This document shows, piece by piece, positions 17,940-28,036 of a stretch of 64,000 nt of DNA. Source of the stretch: Pandoraea terrae (lineage in GTDB: Bacteria > Pseudomonadota > Gammaproteobacteria > Burkholderiales > Burkholderiaceae). A model generated the notes under the pieces. The model was not told where the DNA came from, made no database searches, and was given only the letters and a program-made list of their open reading frames with translations. The position numbers were made by a program, and so were the translations under genes. The DNA is taken from contig NZ_CABPRZ010000022.1 of NCBI RefSeq assembly GCF_902459695.1, positions 31,158 to 95,157 of the forward strand. Direction: 5' to 3'. The stretch's first letter is position 1. The number at the start of each line of letters is the position of its first letter.

Positions 17940-18872
17940 TTACAACGGTTCGACGAGCCGCTTGTCGCTCTTGCTGCAATACTCCGCGCAGGCCGCACGC
18001 GCGGCGGTGGCGGCGCCGTGCACGAACAGCGGCGCATCCGCGCGCCGCGACATCGACACGACGATCGACGGCGGCGCCGGTTGCAGCGGCAGTTCGACCA
18101 CTTCGCCGCTTTCAATCAGCTTGTCGACAAACAGGCGCGGAATGGCCGCTACGCCAAAGCCGTCGCGCACCAGCTGCACGATCACGGCGATCGACGGGGA
18201 GCCGGTAATGCGCGTCTCCGACAGCGGCACGCCATGCGCGCTCGCGAGCTTGGCGACAATATCCTCGAGTGCGCGATGTGGCGCCGTGCCGCGCCCGAAC
18301 GTCAGGATCGGGTGCCGCAGGACATGCACCGCCAAGCCGCTGCGCGCCGACGGCAGCAGGCCCGCGCGCGCGATCCAGTGCACCGGATAGTTGGCGAGCG
18401 CGTCGCACACCACGTTGCTCTCATCGCTGCCTTCCACGCGGATGATGAGATCGAGCTCATCGGCGATCAGCCGGCGTTGCAGCACGACACTCACGTCGAC
18501 CGTCAGTTCGACGTCGAGCTTGGGATAGTCGGCCGCCAGGCGCCGCATGTAGTGCGGCAGCCAACTGTGCACGACCGTCTCGATGACGCCGAGCCGCAAA
18601 CGGCCGCGCATTGTGCTCTCGCCCGATGCCGCCGCTTGCAGCCGGCGCGCGGCCTCGACGACCGCCTTGGCGTATCCGAGCAGGTATTCCCCATTCGGCG
18701 TGAGACGGAAGTCGCGGCTCTCGCGATCGACGAGCGCCGTCTGCAATTCTTCCTCCAGGGCCTTCACACGCTGTGAAATTGCCGCGGGCGTGGCATGCAG
18801 CGTGGCAGCCGTGGCCCGGAAGCTCCGCAGTTTGGCGAGCGTCACGAAGGTGTCGAGAAAGCGAGTGTTCAC
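17940..18872 (-). CDS. LysR-type transcriptional regulator
   Basis: 310 residues from the GTG at 18872 (VNTRFLDTFVTLAKL), the usual LysR beginning; the frame extends another 63 codons upstream but that part has no LysR similarity. The N-terminal winged helix is seen as SFRATAATLHATPAAISQRV, followed by a linker helix and a periplasmic-binding-like effector domain. It stands divergent from the hydro-lyase, transporter and oxoprolinase genes, so it probably controls them in response to a pathway metabolite. The 220-base shared intergenic region would hold its site. Confidence 0.9.
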   Translation of the reverse strand: MNTRFLDTFVTLAKLRSFRATAATLHATPAAISQRVKALEEELQTALVDRESRDFRLTPNGEYLLGYAKAVVEAARRLQAAASGESTMRGRLRLGVIETVVHSWLPHYMRRLAADYPKLDVELTVDVSVVLQRRLIADELDLIIRVEGSDESNVVCDALANYPVHWIARAGLLPSARSGLAVHVLRHPILTFGRGTAPHRALEDIVAKLASAHGVPLSETRITGSPSIAVIVQLVRDGFGVAAIPRLFVDKLIESGEVVELPLQPAPPSIVVSMSRRADAPLFVHGAATAARAACAEYCSKSDKRLVEPL

Positions 18873-19092
18873 GTGGGAATGGCCAGTAAATGTCGTGTTG
18901 ATGCGCGACGTTGCCGGAGAGATCGTGAGAAATGGCAGCGAGCGTGCGGGGGGTGAAATTCGCTTCACCCCGGGAAAACCCGCGAAGTTGTTAAGAAATT
19001 CTATACGCCAGTAGCAAGAAAAAGTCGTTGGCGATAAATTTTTTTTCTTTCTATGCTTCAACCCAATTCATCACATTGCCACGTGAAACCCC

Positions 19093-19884
19093 ATGTCGAT
19101 GCGCGAGGACCTCATGCCCTTCGAATTCCGCCAGGCCGTGCGAAACGGCCAGTTTCGCGGTCCGACCGCCGGTTACTGCGGCGACTACGCCCAGGCCAAC
19201 CTGGCGATCCTGCCGTCGGCGTATGCCAACGATTTCCTGCGTTTCTGCCAGGCCAACCCGAAGCCGTGCCCGCTACTGGCTGTCGGCGAACCGGGGCAGT
19301 GGCATGTGCCGGCGCTCGGCCGTGAAGTCGATATCCGCAGCGACGTCCCCGCGTTCTATATCTATCGCGACGGCCGCCTGGCGCAGGAGACCGATTCGTT
19401 GGCCGACGTGTGGCAGAACGATTTCGTCGTGTTCGCAATCGGCTGCTCGTTCTCGTTCGAGCAGATGCTCGCCAAGGAAGGGATTCCGTTGCGTCACGTG
19501 GAGGAAGGCCGCAACGTGCCGATGTACCGCACGAAGATCGCCAACCGCCGCGCCGGCATTTTTGGGGGCGAGCTTGTCGTGTCGATGCGCCCCATGCGCG
19601 GGGCCGACGCGATTCGCGCCGTGCAGATCACGAGCCGCTTTCCGGGCGTGCATGGCGCGCCGATCCATATCGGCGACCCGGCCGAGTTGGGCATCGAGGA
19701 TCTGGCAAAGCCCGAATTTGGCGACGCGGTCACGATCAAGGAAGGCGAATTGCCCGTCTACTGGGCCTGTGGCGTCACGCCGCAGACGGCAATCATGGGC
19801 GCGAAACTGCCGCTGGCCATCGCGCACAAGCCCGGCCACATGCTGATGACCGATATCACCAACGCCTCGCTCGCCGTGTTCTGA
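19093..19884 (+). CDS. D-glutamate cyclase/DUF1445 family putative hydro-lyase
   Basis: 263 residues, full length for the family. The N-terminus has the diagnostic [20 protein letters not shown]. Later blocks [35 protein letters not shown] and [14 protein letters not shown] are all conserved. The mammalian member (DGLUCY) interconverts D-glutamate and 5-oxo-D-proline; bacterial members are mostly annotated as putative hydro-lyases. Its position before a transporter and a 5-oxoprolinase supports the cyclase role. An ATG at 19114 has a better ribosome site (GAGG, 5 bases) and could be the true start. Confidence 0.88.
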   Translation: MSMREDLMPFEFRQAVRNGQFRGPTAGYCGDYAQANLAILPSAYANDFLRFCQANPKPCPLLAVGEPGQWHVPALGREVDIRSDVPAFYIYRDGRLAQETDSLADVWQNDFVVFAIGCSFSFEQMLAKEGIPLRHVEEGRNVPMYRTKIANRRAGIFGGELVVSMRPMRGADAIRAVQITSRFPGVHGAPIHIGDPAELGIEDLAKPEFGDAVTIKEGELPVYWACGVTPQTAIMGAKLPLAIAHKPGHMLMTDITNASLAVF

Positions 19885-19932
19885 ACACGGTAATCGAAGT
19901 CACTTTTCGCACCATGCACCCCGGAGTGATCC

Positions 19933-21267
19933 ATGGATAGCAAAACCCCCCTTGCGGCCACGGCCGCTCACGCGAGTGCCGTTGCCGACACGGCACCGGC
20001 GTCATCCGAAACCGGCGGCAGCCTGATCGCCTGGTATGGCGAGGCCACGTCGCGCCAGAAGCGGGCGTTCTGGAGCTGCAAGGTCGGCTACATGCTCGAC
20101 GGCATGGACACCCAGATGCTCAGCTTCGTCATTCCGACGCTGGTTGCCACCTGGGGCATCAGCCTCGCGGACGCCGGGTTTATCGGCACCCTGACATTGC
20201 TCGCGTCCGCGCTTGGCGGCTGGGTCGCCGGCATCCTGTCCGACCGCATCGGCCGTGTGCGCACGCTGCAGCTGACGGTGCTCTGGTTCGCGGTCTTCAC
20301 CGGGTTGTGCGGTCTTGCGCAGAGCTATCACCAACTGCTGGCCGCCCGCGCGCTGATGGGCTTCGGCTTCGGCGGCGAATGGACCGCAGGCGCTGTGCTG
20401 ATCGGTGAAGTCATCCGCGCCAAGGACCGCGGCAAGGCGGTCGGGCTGGTGCAGTCGGGCTGGGCCATCGGCTGGGGGCTCACCGCCATCCTTTATTCGG
20501 TGCTGTTCTCGGTGCTGCCGGCCGACATGGCATGGCGCGCGCTGTTCCTGGTCGGGCTGCTGCCCGCACTGCTGGTGGTGGTCATTCGCCGCTACGTCAA
20601 GGAGCCGGACGTCTACGAAAAAGAAAAGGCCGCGCAGGCCGCCACGAGCGACCGCCCCGGCTTCATGGAAATCTTCAGCCCCAAACTGCTGTCGACGACG
20701 ATCCGTGCGGCGTTGCTGACGACCGGCGCGCAAGGCGGTTACTACGCGATCACGACGTGGCTGCCGACCTTCCTGAAGACGGAGCGCCATCTGACGGTGA
20801 TGGGTACCGGCGGCTATCTGGCGATGATCATCTTCGGCTCGTGGGTCGGGTACCTCTCGAGTTCGTATCTGACCGATCGTCTGGGCCGCAAGCCGAACTT
20901 CATCCTGTTCGCGGTGGGTTCGATGGCCATCGCATTCGCCTACACGTCGCTTTCGATGACCGACAGCACCATGTTCTGGCTCGGCTTCCCGCTCGGCTTC
21001 TTCGCCTCGGGGATCTTCAGCGGCATGGGCGCGTTCCTGACGGAGTTGTTTCCGACGCGTGTACGCGGCTCCGGCCAGGGGTTCTGCTACAACGTCGGCC
21101 GGGCCATCGGCGCGCTGTTCCCCTTCCTGATCGGGGCGCTGTCCAAGCATTACGGACTCGGCGCGAGCATCGGCATCTTCGCCGCAGCCGCCTACGGCGT
21201 GCTGATCATCGCCGCGCTGACGCTGCCCGAGACCCGTGGCCGCGAGCTGGAAGCGGCCGGCGCATGA
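19933..21267 (+). CDS. MFS transporter
   Basis: 444 residues, twelve predicted helices. The loop 2-3 signature is [18 protein letters not shown], and LTDRLGRK is seen in the second half. The N-terminal [19 protein letters not shown] resembles the aromatic/organic-acid:H+ symporter and NanT/ShiA-like groups. Flanked by a D-glutamate cyclase-like gene and a 5-oxoprolinase, it probably imports 5-oxoproline, D-glutamate or a related acid; the substrate is an inference. Confidence 0.88.
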   Translation: MDSKTPLAATAAHASAVADTAPASSETGGSLIAWYGEATSRQKRAFWSCKVGYMLDGMDTQMLSFVIPTLVATWGISLADAGFIGTLTLLASALGGWVAGILSDRIGRVRTLQLTVLWFAVFTGLCGLAQSYHQLLAARALMGFGFGGEWTAGAVLIGEVIRAKDRGKAVGLVQSGWAIGWGLTAILYSVLFSVLPADMAWRALFLVGLLPALLVVVIRRYVKEPDVYEKEKAAQAATSDRPGFMEIFSPKLLSTTIRAALLTTGAQGGYYAITTWLPTFLKTERHLTVMGTGGYLAMIIFGSWVGYLSSSYLTDRLGRKPNFILFAVGSMAIAFAYTSLSMTDSTMFWLGFPLGFFASGIFSGMGAFLTELFPTRVRGSGQGFCYNVGRAIGALFPFLIGALSKHYGLGASIGIFAAAAYGVLIIAALTLPETRGRELEAAGA

Positions 21268-21421
21268 GCGCCCTCCACAACCACTGAATCCCTGTATTCC
21301 CGAGCCAGGCTTGCCGCGCGTGTCGCGCGGCGGGCCGAACTCACCCCGAATTCCGCGCGGCCGGCGCCAAACCGGCTGTCCGGGCACCGCACCTCCTGTC
21401 TTCAGCAAGCGAAATCCGATC

Positions 21422-24400
21422 ATGACGAACGTCACTACCTCCGCGACTGCCGCCCCCGCAGCCCCCTCCCGTTGGCAATTTTGGATCGACCGGGGAGGCA
21501 CCTTTACCGATATCGTGGCGCGCCGTCCCGACGGCACCCTCACCACGCACAAGCTGCTTTCGGAAAACCCGGAGCAGTATCGCGATGCCGCGGTGGCGGG
21601 GATTCGTCATCTGCTTGGCCTGTCGGCGAACGCACCCATCACGCCCGAGCGGGTCGAGATGGTCAAGATGGGCACGACGGTTGCGACCAACGCGCTGCTC
21701 GAGCGCAAGGGCGAGCCGACGGCGCTGATCACGACGCGCGGCTTTCGTGATGCGTTGCGCATTGCGTATCAGAACCGTCCACGCCTGTTCGACCTCGACA
21801 TCGTGTTGCCCGAGGCGCTGTATGACGACGTCGTCGAGATCGACGAACGCGTTGGGGCACACGGCGAGGTCGTGCATGACCTCGATCTGGCGAGCGCGAG
21901 CGAGGCGCTCACGGCGCTTTACGCCAAGGGCGTGCGGGCGCTGGCGATCGTGTTGATGCATGGCTACCGTCATCAGGCCCACGAGAAGGCGCTGGCTGTG
22001 CTTGCGCGCGAGATCGGCTTTCCCCAGGTCTCCGTCTCGCACGAGGTGTCGCCTTTGATGAAGTTCGTCTCGCGCGGCGACACCACGGTGGTCGATGCGT
22101 ACCTGTCGCCGATCCTGCGCCGTTACGTCGAACAGGTCGCGGGCGAGATGCCCGGCGTGAACCTGCAGTTCATGCAGAGCAGTGGCGGCCTGACCCGGGC
22201 CGACAACTTCCAGGGCAAGGACGCCATTCTGTCCGGCCCGGCCGGCGGCATCGTCGGCATGGTGCGCGCCTCGACGCAGGCGGGCTTTCCGCGCGTGATC
22301 GGCTTCGACATGGGCGGCACGTCGACCGATGTTTCCCACTACAACGGCGAGTTCGAGCGCGTGTTCGAGACGCAGGTGGCGGGCGTGCGCATGCGTGCGC
22401 CGATGATGAGCATTCACACGGTGGCGGCGGGGGGCGGTTCCGTGCTCGGCTTCGACGGCACCCGCCTGCGCGTCGGCCCCGATTCGGCGGGGGCGAATCC
22501 CGGGCCCGCGGCGTACCGTCGCGGCGGGCCGTTGGCCGTGACGGATTGCAACGTCATGCTAGGCAAGATCCAGCCGGACCATTTCCCGAAGGTCTTCGGC
22601 CCGCATGCGAATGAACCGCTCGACCGCGATATCGTCGTGCGCAAATTTACGGCGCTGGCCGACGAGATCGCGGCCGCGACGGGCGTGCGTCAGACGCCTG
22701 AAGCGCTTGCCGAGGGATTTCTCGAGATCGCCGTGGGCAGCATGGCGAACGCGATCAAGAAGATCTCGGTGCAGCGCGGCCATGATGTCTCGCGTTATGT
22801 TCTGACAACGTTCGGGGGCGCGGGCGGCCAGCATGCATGCGCCGTGGCAGACGCCCTCGGCATGACGCAAGTCTTTGCGCATCCGCTCGCCGGCGTGCTG
22901 TCGGCCTACGGGATGGGCCTCGCGGACCAGACGGCCATGCGCGAACGCGCGATCGAAGCAACGTTGACGGATGCCGCGTTGTCCGGGCTGGCGGATGCCC
23001 TGGGCGCGTTGGCCGATGAGGCCGTCGGCAGCCTGCTGGCACAGGGCGTGGCGCCTGAGCGCATCGACACGATCCGCCGGGTGCACCTGCGTTATGAAGG
23101 CACGGACTCGGCCATCGCCGTGCCATTTGGCGACGTGGCGCAGATGCGGGCAGCGTTCGAAGCCGCGTATCGTCAACGTTATTCGTTCCTGATGGACGGC
23201 GCGGCGCTTATCGCGGAAGTGGCATCGGTCGAAGCGATCGGCCGGTCCGACGCCCCCGTCGACATTGCACCGCTGGCGGCGCGCACGCACGGCGCGCCCG
23301 AGCGCGTGACCTCCGTGCGCCTGTATTCCGGCGGCGCGTGGCACGACGCCGATCTGTTCGCGCGCGAGACGCTGCTGGCCGGCGATACGCTCGATGGCCC
23401 GGCCATCGTCGCGGAAAAGAGCGGCACGACTGTGATCGAGCCGGGTTGGCGCGCCGAGATGACGACGCAGGGCAATCTGGTGCTCACGCGCGTCATCCCC
23501 CGCGCGGGCCAGCGCGCGCTGGGCACGGCAGTCGATCCGGTGCGTCTGGAGATCTTCAACAACCTGTTCATGTCGATCGCGGAACAGATGGGCCTGCGGC
23601 TGCAGAACACCGCGTACTCCGTCAACATCAAGGAACGGCTCGACTTCTCGTGCGCCATCTTCGATCGCGACGGCAACCTGATCGCCAACGCGCCACACAT
23701 GCCGGTGCATCTGGGATCAATGGGCGAGAGCATCCGCACGGTGATCGAGCGCAATCGCGGCAACATGCGCGACGGCGACGTCTTCATGCTGAACGATCCC
23801 TATCACGGCGGCACGCATTTGCCGGACGTCACAGTGATCACGCCGGTGTTCGCGGATGATGACGCCGAGCCGCTGTTCTACGTGGGCTCGCGTGGCCACC
23901 ATGCGGACATCGGCGGCATCACGCCGGGATCGATGCCGCCGGATTCCACGCACGTGGAGGAAGAGGGCGTGCTGATCGACAACTGGCAGCTGATCGCCGG
24001 CGGCGTGCTGCGGGATGCCGAAACACGGGGTCTGCTCGGCTCGGGGCGTTATCCGGCGCGCAACATCGACCAGAACATGGCAGATCTACGCGCGCAGGTG
24101 GCGGCCAACCAGAAGGGCGTGGACGAACTGCGCCGCATGGTCGGCGAGTTCGGGCGCGAGGTCGTGCTGGCGTATATGGGGCACGTGCAGGACAACGCGG
24201 AAGCGGCCGTGCGCCGGGTGGTCGGTGCGCTCAAGGACAGCCACTATCGCTATCCGCTCGACAACGGTGCGGTGATCGAGGTGAGCATTTGCGTCGACGA
24301 CGACAAGCGTGGCGCCACGATCGACTTCACCGGCACGTCCGCGCAATTGCCGAACAACTTCAATGCGCCGCGCGCGGTGTGCATGGCGGCGGTGTTGTAC

Positions 24401-25057
24401 GTCTTCCGTACCTTGGTGAAGGACGACATCCCGCTCAACGCCGGCTGCCTCAAGCCGTTGACGGTGATCGTGCCGGCCGGATCGATGCTCAACCCGGTGT
24501 ATCCGGCGGCGGTGGTGTCGGGCAATGTGGAAACATCGTCGGCGATCACGAACGCGTTGTACGGGGCGCTCGGCGTTGTGGCGTCGAGCCAGGGCACGAT
24601 GAACAATTTCACATTCGGCAACGCGCAGTACCAGTACTACGAGACGATCTCGGGCGGCAGCGGCGCGGGCGACGGGTTTGACGGCGTCGACGCGGTGCAG
24701 ACCCACATGACGAACTCGCGGCTGACCGATCCTGAAGTGCTCGAATGGCGCTATCCGGTGCGTCTGGACAGTCACGTGATTCGCCACGGATCGGGCGGTG
24801 CGGGGCGTTGGCAGGGCGGCAATGGGGCGGTCCGCAGGGTGCGCTTCCTGACGCCGATGACCGCGTCGATCCTGTCGAACAACCGGGTGCACGCGCCGTT
24901 CGGCGCAGCGGGCGGGAGCACCGGTGCGCTCGGTTGCAACTACGTTGAACGCGCAGGTGGCGAGCGGGAGGCGCTCGGCCACATCGGCCGCACGCAGATG
25001 CAGCCTGGGGACGTGTTCGTTATCGAAACGCCGGGAGGCGGCGGGTTCGGACGCTAA
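21422..25057 (+). CDS. 5-oxoprolinase/hydantoinase, fused HyuA-HyuB
   Basis: 1211 residues from the ATG at 21422; the longer frame overlapping the MFS gene is not supported. The HyuA half has the ATP-binding [28 protein letters not shown] and [11 protein letters not shown] motifs. The HyuB half begins near [20 protein letters not shown] and contains [14 protein letters not shown] and [15 protein letters not shown]. The length fits the single-chain ATP-dependent 5-oxoprolinase (OPLAH-type), which opens 5-oxoproline to glutamate. Hydantoinase/caprolactamase activities share this family, so substrate assignment rests on the neighbouring cyclase-like gene. It is the last gene of the cluster. Confidence 0.9.
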   Translation: MTNVTTSATAAPAAPSRWQFWIDRGGTFTDIVARRPDGTLTTHKLLSENPEQYRDAAVAGIRHLLGLSANAPITPERVEMVKMGTTVATNALLERKGEPTALITTRGFRDALRIAYQNRPRLFDLDIVLPEALYDDVVEIDERVGAHGEVVHDLDLASASEALTALYAKGVRALAIVLMHGYRHQAHEKALAVLAREIGFPQVSVSHEVSPLMKFVSRGDTTVVDAYLSPILRRYVEQVAGEMPGVNLQFMQSSGGLTRADNFQGKDAILSGPAGGIVGMVRASTQAGFPRVIGFDMGGTSTDVSHYNGEFERVFETQVAGVRMRAPMMSIHTVAAGGGSVLGFDGTRLRVGPDSAGANPGPAAYRRGGPLAVTDCNVMLGKIQPDHFPKVFGPHANEPLDRDIVVRKFTALADEIAAATGVRQTPEALAEGFLEIAVGSMANAIKKISVQRGHDVSRYVLTTFGGAGGQHACAVADALGMTQVFAHPLAGVLSAYGMGLADQTAMRERAIEATLTDAALSGLADALGALADEAVGSLLAQGVAPERIDTIRRVHLRYEGTDSAIAVPFGDVAQMRAAFEAAYRQRYSFLMDGAALIAEVASVEAIGRSDAPVDIAPLAARTHGAPERVTSVRLYSGGAWHDADLFARETLLAGDTLDGPAIVAEKSGTTVIEPGWRAEMTTQGNLVLTRVIPRAGQRALGTAVDPVRLEIFNNLFMSIAEQMGLRLQNTAYSVNIKERLDFSCAIFDRDGNLIANAPHMPVHLGSMGESIRTVIERNRGNMRDGDVFMLNDPYHGGTHLPDVTVITPVFADDDAEPLFYVGSRGHHADIGGITPGSMPPDSTHVEEEGVLIDNWQLIAGGVLRDAETRGLLGSGRYPARNIDQNMADLRAQVAANQKGVDELRRMVGEFGREVVLAYMGHVQDNAEAAVRRVVGALKDSHYRYPLDNGAVIEVSICVDDDKRGATIDFTGTSAQLPNNFNAPRAVCMAAVLYVFRTLVKDDIPLNAGCLKPLTVIVPAGSMLNPVYPAAVVSGNVETSSAITNALYGALGVVASSQGTMNNFTFGNAQYQYYETISGGSGAGDGFDGVDAVQTHMTNSRLTDPEVLEWRYPVRLDSHVIRHGSGGAGRWQGGNGAVRRVRFLTPMTASILSNNRVHAPFGAAGGSTGALGCNYVERAGGEREALGHIGRTQMQPGDVFVIETPGGGGFGR

Positions 25058-25268
25058 TCAGTCAAGCGCAGAAAATCTCACGCGTTCGGTTCGAACTCGA
25101 AAGTGATGCGCGATTTTCCGAAGCGGGCGAAGGGGCGCATCACTACGATTGGCATTCCCTTCGCCAGCGGATGACGGAGCGCGAATACGTTCGGCGGCGT
25201 TCGATGCGGTAATGCCGGGCCTCGCCGCGCTTGATCCTCCGCCCGGCGCGCACGCTACGGAGATGCAG

Positions 25269-26906
25269 ATGTCCACGACTGAGTTCCAATGCCGGCAACG
25301 ATCGTCTTTCGATCACAGGTCTGCGCTTCTGATCGAGGCTGCTGTCGCCGAGGACACGAACCGAGACGTGGATGAGGGCACCCACCGGCGCGTTCGCGAA
25401 ATCGACCGAAAGCTTCCCGAATGCATGCGTCAAATGGGGTGGTCGCAACAGCAATGGGCCGGTCACCTCGACAGCATCGGGCTTCGGGGCAATAAGCACG
25501 AACACCCCATGCGCGAACACCCCTTCACGGGCTCGCATTCGTCGTTCACGGTGCTGCTGAGCGTGAGCGCAGGATATTCAGCGGCTGGCCTGTCAAACCG
25601 TCGCTATGCGAATGCCGACGATGTCCGGGAGTTCCTGTTTTTGGAGTACCAGCGAGATCGCTTTGACTGCCCTGCCTACATTACAAAGGACTGGGAGCAT
25701 TTCAACGAATTGCTGGGCGGCGCGGTTGAGCCGGAGGGGGCCCGAAAGGAGGTATGGGGTGAGAGGGGGGCGCGCGATCTTGCAAAGATCAAGCTCGATC
25801 CCTCCCGCTACCACGAAACACCGACCGGGTATGTCTTGCGCGACGTGCCGAAATCGCTCGCTGACAAAGGGTGGTCGCAAAGCGATTGGGAGAATTATCT
25901 CAGTAAGCTCGACATCCACACGGACCGGCATCGCGCAAAAGCGGATATTGCCCCCGAAATGAAGTGGTCCGACAATTTGCATGTACTCATCGAGGGTGTA
26001 TTCAACGATCGCGAGGAACGGGAGTTTTTCCAAGCGCTGTATGGTTCAGGCGACTACTCGCCATCCAGTATCAACCACATTCTTACCGTCGGCGGCAGCC
26101 GCCAGAATGCCAACGATGTTGACCATCTGCGGACTCGCGCCGAAGGGCAAAATCGCCGCATGCATGCGGACCCCGAGCGCTACAGCCGCACGCCGCACGG
26201 ATACATCTCGCGTCGCGTGCCAAAGGCTTGGGCGGACAAAGGGTATTCACAAACGGCTTGGGAAAACTTGCTCCGGGAGAAAGGTTTGTGGTCGGAAATC
26301 CCTGATGCGGGGCGTGGCGCCCGGGACGCGGCAAGCAAACGGATTCTCGACCCGAGGCTCGACCCTGAATTGGGTATCCATCGCATTTTCTACAGCAGAC
26401 CGCCGGGCGGGACGGATCCGAAACTCGATATCGGCGTCCCTGATGGACGCGTCGGCTATTGGGGGCTGGTCGACATCATGCGTTTCATTACGGTGGCGAT
26501 GCAGAACCTGGCCCGATACATGGCTGGCGTGACCAAGAACAATACCGACGTCGCAGAAGACGCCGGGCGCTACGCCGTATGGTTGAGCCGTCTGTCTGCG
26601 GATCTGAAGAATGCGACTGACTCGCTCGATGCCAGCAAGATGGACAGCAAGATCACCGACTTCCTCGACAAGCACAAGATTCGTCTGGAAGGTCAGAACA
26701 GCCTGCCGACCCAATGGAAGAAGGCGGATCTCGAAGCCTATCGCGACCTCCTGCAGAACTTCGCGAACAGGATCAAGACGACCAACGAGCAGCACATCAC
26801 GCGGCTGAACGAAATCACCGGCATGGCCAGTTCGCTGCAGGACATGCTCGCGCGTTACGTCAAGATCGGCACGGACATGTACGCATCGGCGGCACGCAAT
26901 CTGTAA
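25269..26906 (+). CDS. EspA/SseB-like T3SS filament protein with long repeat-bearing N-terminus
   Basis: 545 residues from the ATG at 25269 (GGAG, 6 bases upstream); the frame is open 40 codons further. Residues ~395-545 match the layout of SseB/EspA (PF03433-type): a hydrophobic helix (GYWGLVDIMRFITVAMQNLA), a coiled coil, then DFLDKHKIRLEG, KADLEAYRDLLQNFANRI and a C-terminal coil. The same C-terminal design appears in the 190-residue protein two genes on. Residues ~40-345 carry a repeat of about 124-144 residues with the core ADKGWSQSDWENYL (GWSQ/GYSQ near residues 57, 201 and 325) and a TPTGY block before it. I do not recognise this repeat. No enzyme motif was seen. Confidence 0.7.
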   Translation: MSTTEFQCRQRSSFDHRSALLIEAAVAEDTNRDVDEGTHRRVREIDRKLPECMRQMGWSQQQWAGHLDSIGLRGNKHEHPMREHPFTGSHSSFTVLLSVSAGYSAAGLSNRRYANADDVREFLFLEYQRDRFDCPAYITKDWEHFNELLGGAVEPEGARKEVWGERGARDLAKIKLDPSRYHETPTGYVLRDVPKSLADKGWSQSDWENYLSKLDIHTDRHRAKADIAPEMKWSDNLHVLIEGVFNDREEREFFQALYGSGDYSPSSINHILTVGGSRQNANDVDHLRTRAEGQNRRMHADPERYSRTPHGYISRRVPKAWADKGYSQTAWENLLREKGLWSEIPDAGRGARDAASKRILDPRLDPELGIHRIFYSRPPGGTDPKLDIGVPDGRVGYWGLVDIMRFITVAMQNLARYMAGVTKNNTDVAEDAGRYAVWLSRLSADLKNATDSLDASKMDSKITDFLDKHKIRLEGQNSLPTQWKKADLEAYRDLLQNFANRIKTTNEQHITRLNEITGMASSLQDMLARYVKIGTDMYASAARNL

Positions 26907-26923
26907 TCTCCGGAAGAGGCGCA

Positions 26924-27322
26924 ATGGCATCCGATATTTGTAACGACACGATAGACCCGACCGATGCATCCATCGATGCGGCGATCGCTGCGCTTGAGCA
27001 GCAACGTTCGGCGCTGACCAACGCGATGTTCGATCTCGCCAGACTTCACCGCGACCTGACGGCGCTCACCGTCGACGCGCAAACGGACCCATCCGCAGCG
27101 GCGCGTCTTGCGAAACTCTCCTCGGCCATGTCCGCACCGTCGGTGCGCGCTCAAGAGGGGGCGGTGCGAGAGATTGGGCGTCGCCTCGCCCATCTGTCCA
27201 GCGCGCTGGAAGCGGAGGCCGGTCTTCCGCGCCGCGAGGACAACGCCGAGCCGTCGGGGCCATCGAAAGCGCGCAAATTGCGCCCGCGTCTGCGCCGCTC
27301 CGGCACGAACGGTTTCGCCTGA
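26924..27322 (+). CDS. CesAB/SseA-like T3SS chaperone
   Basis: 132 residues, mostly two amphipathic helices with a basic tail. The middle DAQTDPSAAARLAKL closely resembles the segment of the E. coli chaperone CesAB that I recall as KAKTDPQAAEKLNKL, and the tail KARKLRPRLRR parallels the basic tails of CesAB and SseA. Those chaperones bind the EspA/SseB filament subunit and the SctB translocator before secretion. The position directly before an EspA/SseB-like gene matches sseA-sseB. The similarity is by eye and from memory, so moderate confidence. Confidence 0.65.
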   Translation: MASDICNDTIDPTDASIDAAIAALEQQRSALTNAMFDLARLHRDLTALTVDAQTDPSAAARLAKLSSAMSAPSVRAQEGAVREIGRRLAHLSSALEAEAGLPRREDNAEPSGPSKARKLRPRLRRSGTNGFA

Positions 27323-27350
27323 GGCAACGCTTCAATTTTCGGAAAATCCA

Positions 27351-27923
27351 ATGGATCACATCGACGCGCGAAGACTGCCCGCTGCGGGGGACTTCCTTCG
27401 AGCCGCCGCAGACCTGCCGTTGCAGGAAACCGCTCCTGCCAACAAGACGCAATTCGCCCGGCATGCGGGTGAGGGCAGCTACTGGCACGCCGTTGACACC
27501 GTGGCCAACACAGTGCGCGATATGCATGCCGCCTTGACGCGCATGGCGACGCTTGCCCAGGCGCGCGTCGTTGTCGCCAAGGACGCCAGCCGCCACGCTT
27601 TATGGTCAAGCAACATGATCAACACGAGTGCGCCGGAAGGCGGTGTGTACCGCTTGCCGGAAGCCGTCGCCACCTTTCTTGTGCGGCACAACCTCTTCAT
27701 TGGCGACGACGCGGCGATCCGGCAGCCGGCAACGAAAGCCGATATCGAGGCATACCGCGATCTGCTGCAGGACTTTGCGGGCGGCGTGACAAAGCTTCAG
27801 GAGCAGGAACTGCTTGCCTTCAACAAAATGCAGGGCATGGCCGCCGCGCTATTCGACATGACGTCGCGCATGCTCAAGATGGGCCATGAGATGTGCACAT
27901 CGATTACGAGAAATATCGCATGA
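27351..27923 (+). CDS. EspA/SseB-like T3SS filament/translocator protein
   Basis: 190 residues, the usual EspA/SseB length, from the ATG at 27351. An N-terminal helix (YWHAVDTVANTVRDMHAALTRM) is followed by a loop, then FLVRHNLFIGDD, KADIEAYRDLLQDFAGGV and a long C-terminal coil ending in MCTSITRNIA. SseB shows the same order (VIKYMRDNGILIDG, a Gly-Leu-Gln-Ala-Ile-Lys helix, then a terminal coil). It would polymerise at the needle tip or bridge needle and translocon. It is a paralogue of the C-terminal domain of the 545-residue protein upstream. Confidence 0.72.
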   Translation: MDHIDARRLPAAGDFLRAAADLPLQETAPANKTQFARHAGEGSYWHAVDTVANTVRDMHAALTRMATLAQARVVVAKDASRHALWSSNMINTSAPEGGVYRLPEAVATFLVRHNLFIGDDAAIRQPATKADIEAYRDLLQDFAGGVTKLQEQELLAFNKMQGMAAALFDMTSRMLKMGHEMCTSITRNIA

Positions 27924-28027
27924 CGATGTCCGCAGAATGCTCCGACCCGCTCGCCCGGTTTCTGGCCAACGCCGAGCTTCGTGCCGCCGCGATGCGCGGC
28001 ATGAACGCCATCCACTTGACCGAATAG
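27920..28027 (+). CDS. 35-residue ORF coupled to the filament gene
   Basis: Begins ATGA across the stop of the filament gene and ends ten bases before the SctE gene. The product (MTMSAECSDPLARFLANAEL...) has no recognisable domain. The tight four-base overlap suggests translational coupling. In SPI-2 this slot holds the class II chaperone gene sscA, which is much larger, so this is either a tiny real gene or a relay for coupled translation. Confidence 0.4.
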   Translation: MTMSAECSDPLARFLANAELRAAAMRGMNAIHLTE

Positions 28028-28036
28028 GAATCACAC

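Noticed and set aside
21236..21421. N-terminal extension of the 5-oxoprolinase
   Set aside because: Overlaps the MFS gene and shows no family similarity before MTNVTTSA; the ATG at 21422 is preferred.
20002..21552. 516-codon minus-strand frame
   Set aside because: Antisense to the MFS transporter, which has clear family motifs in the other frame.
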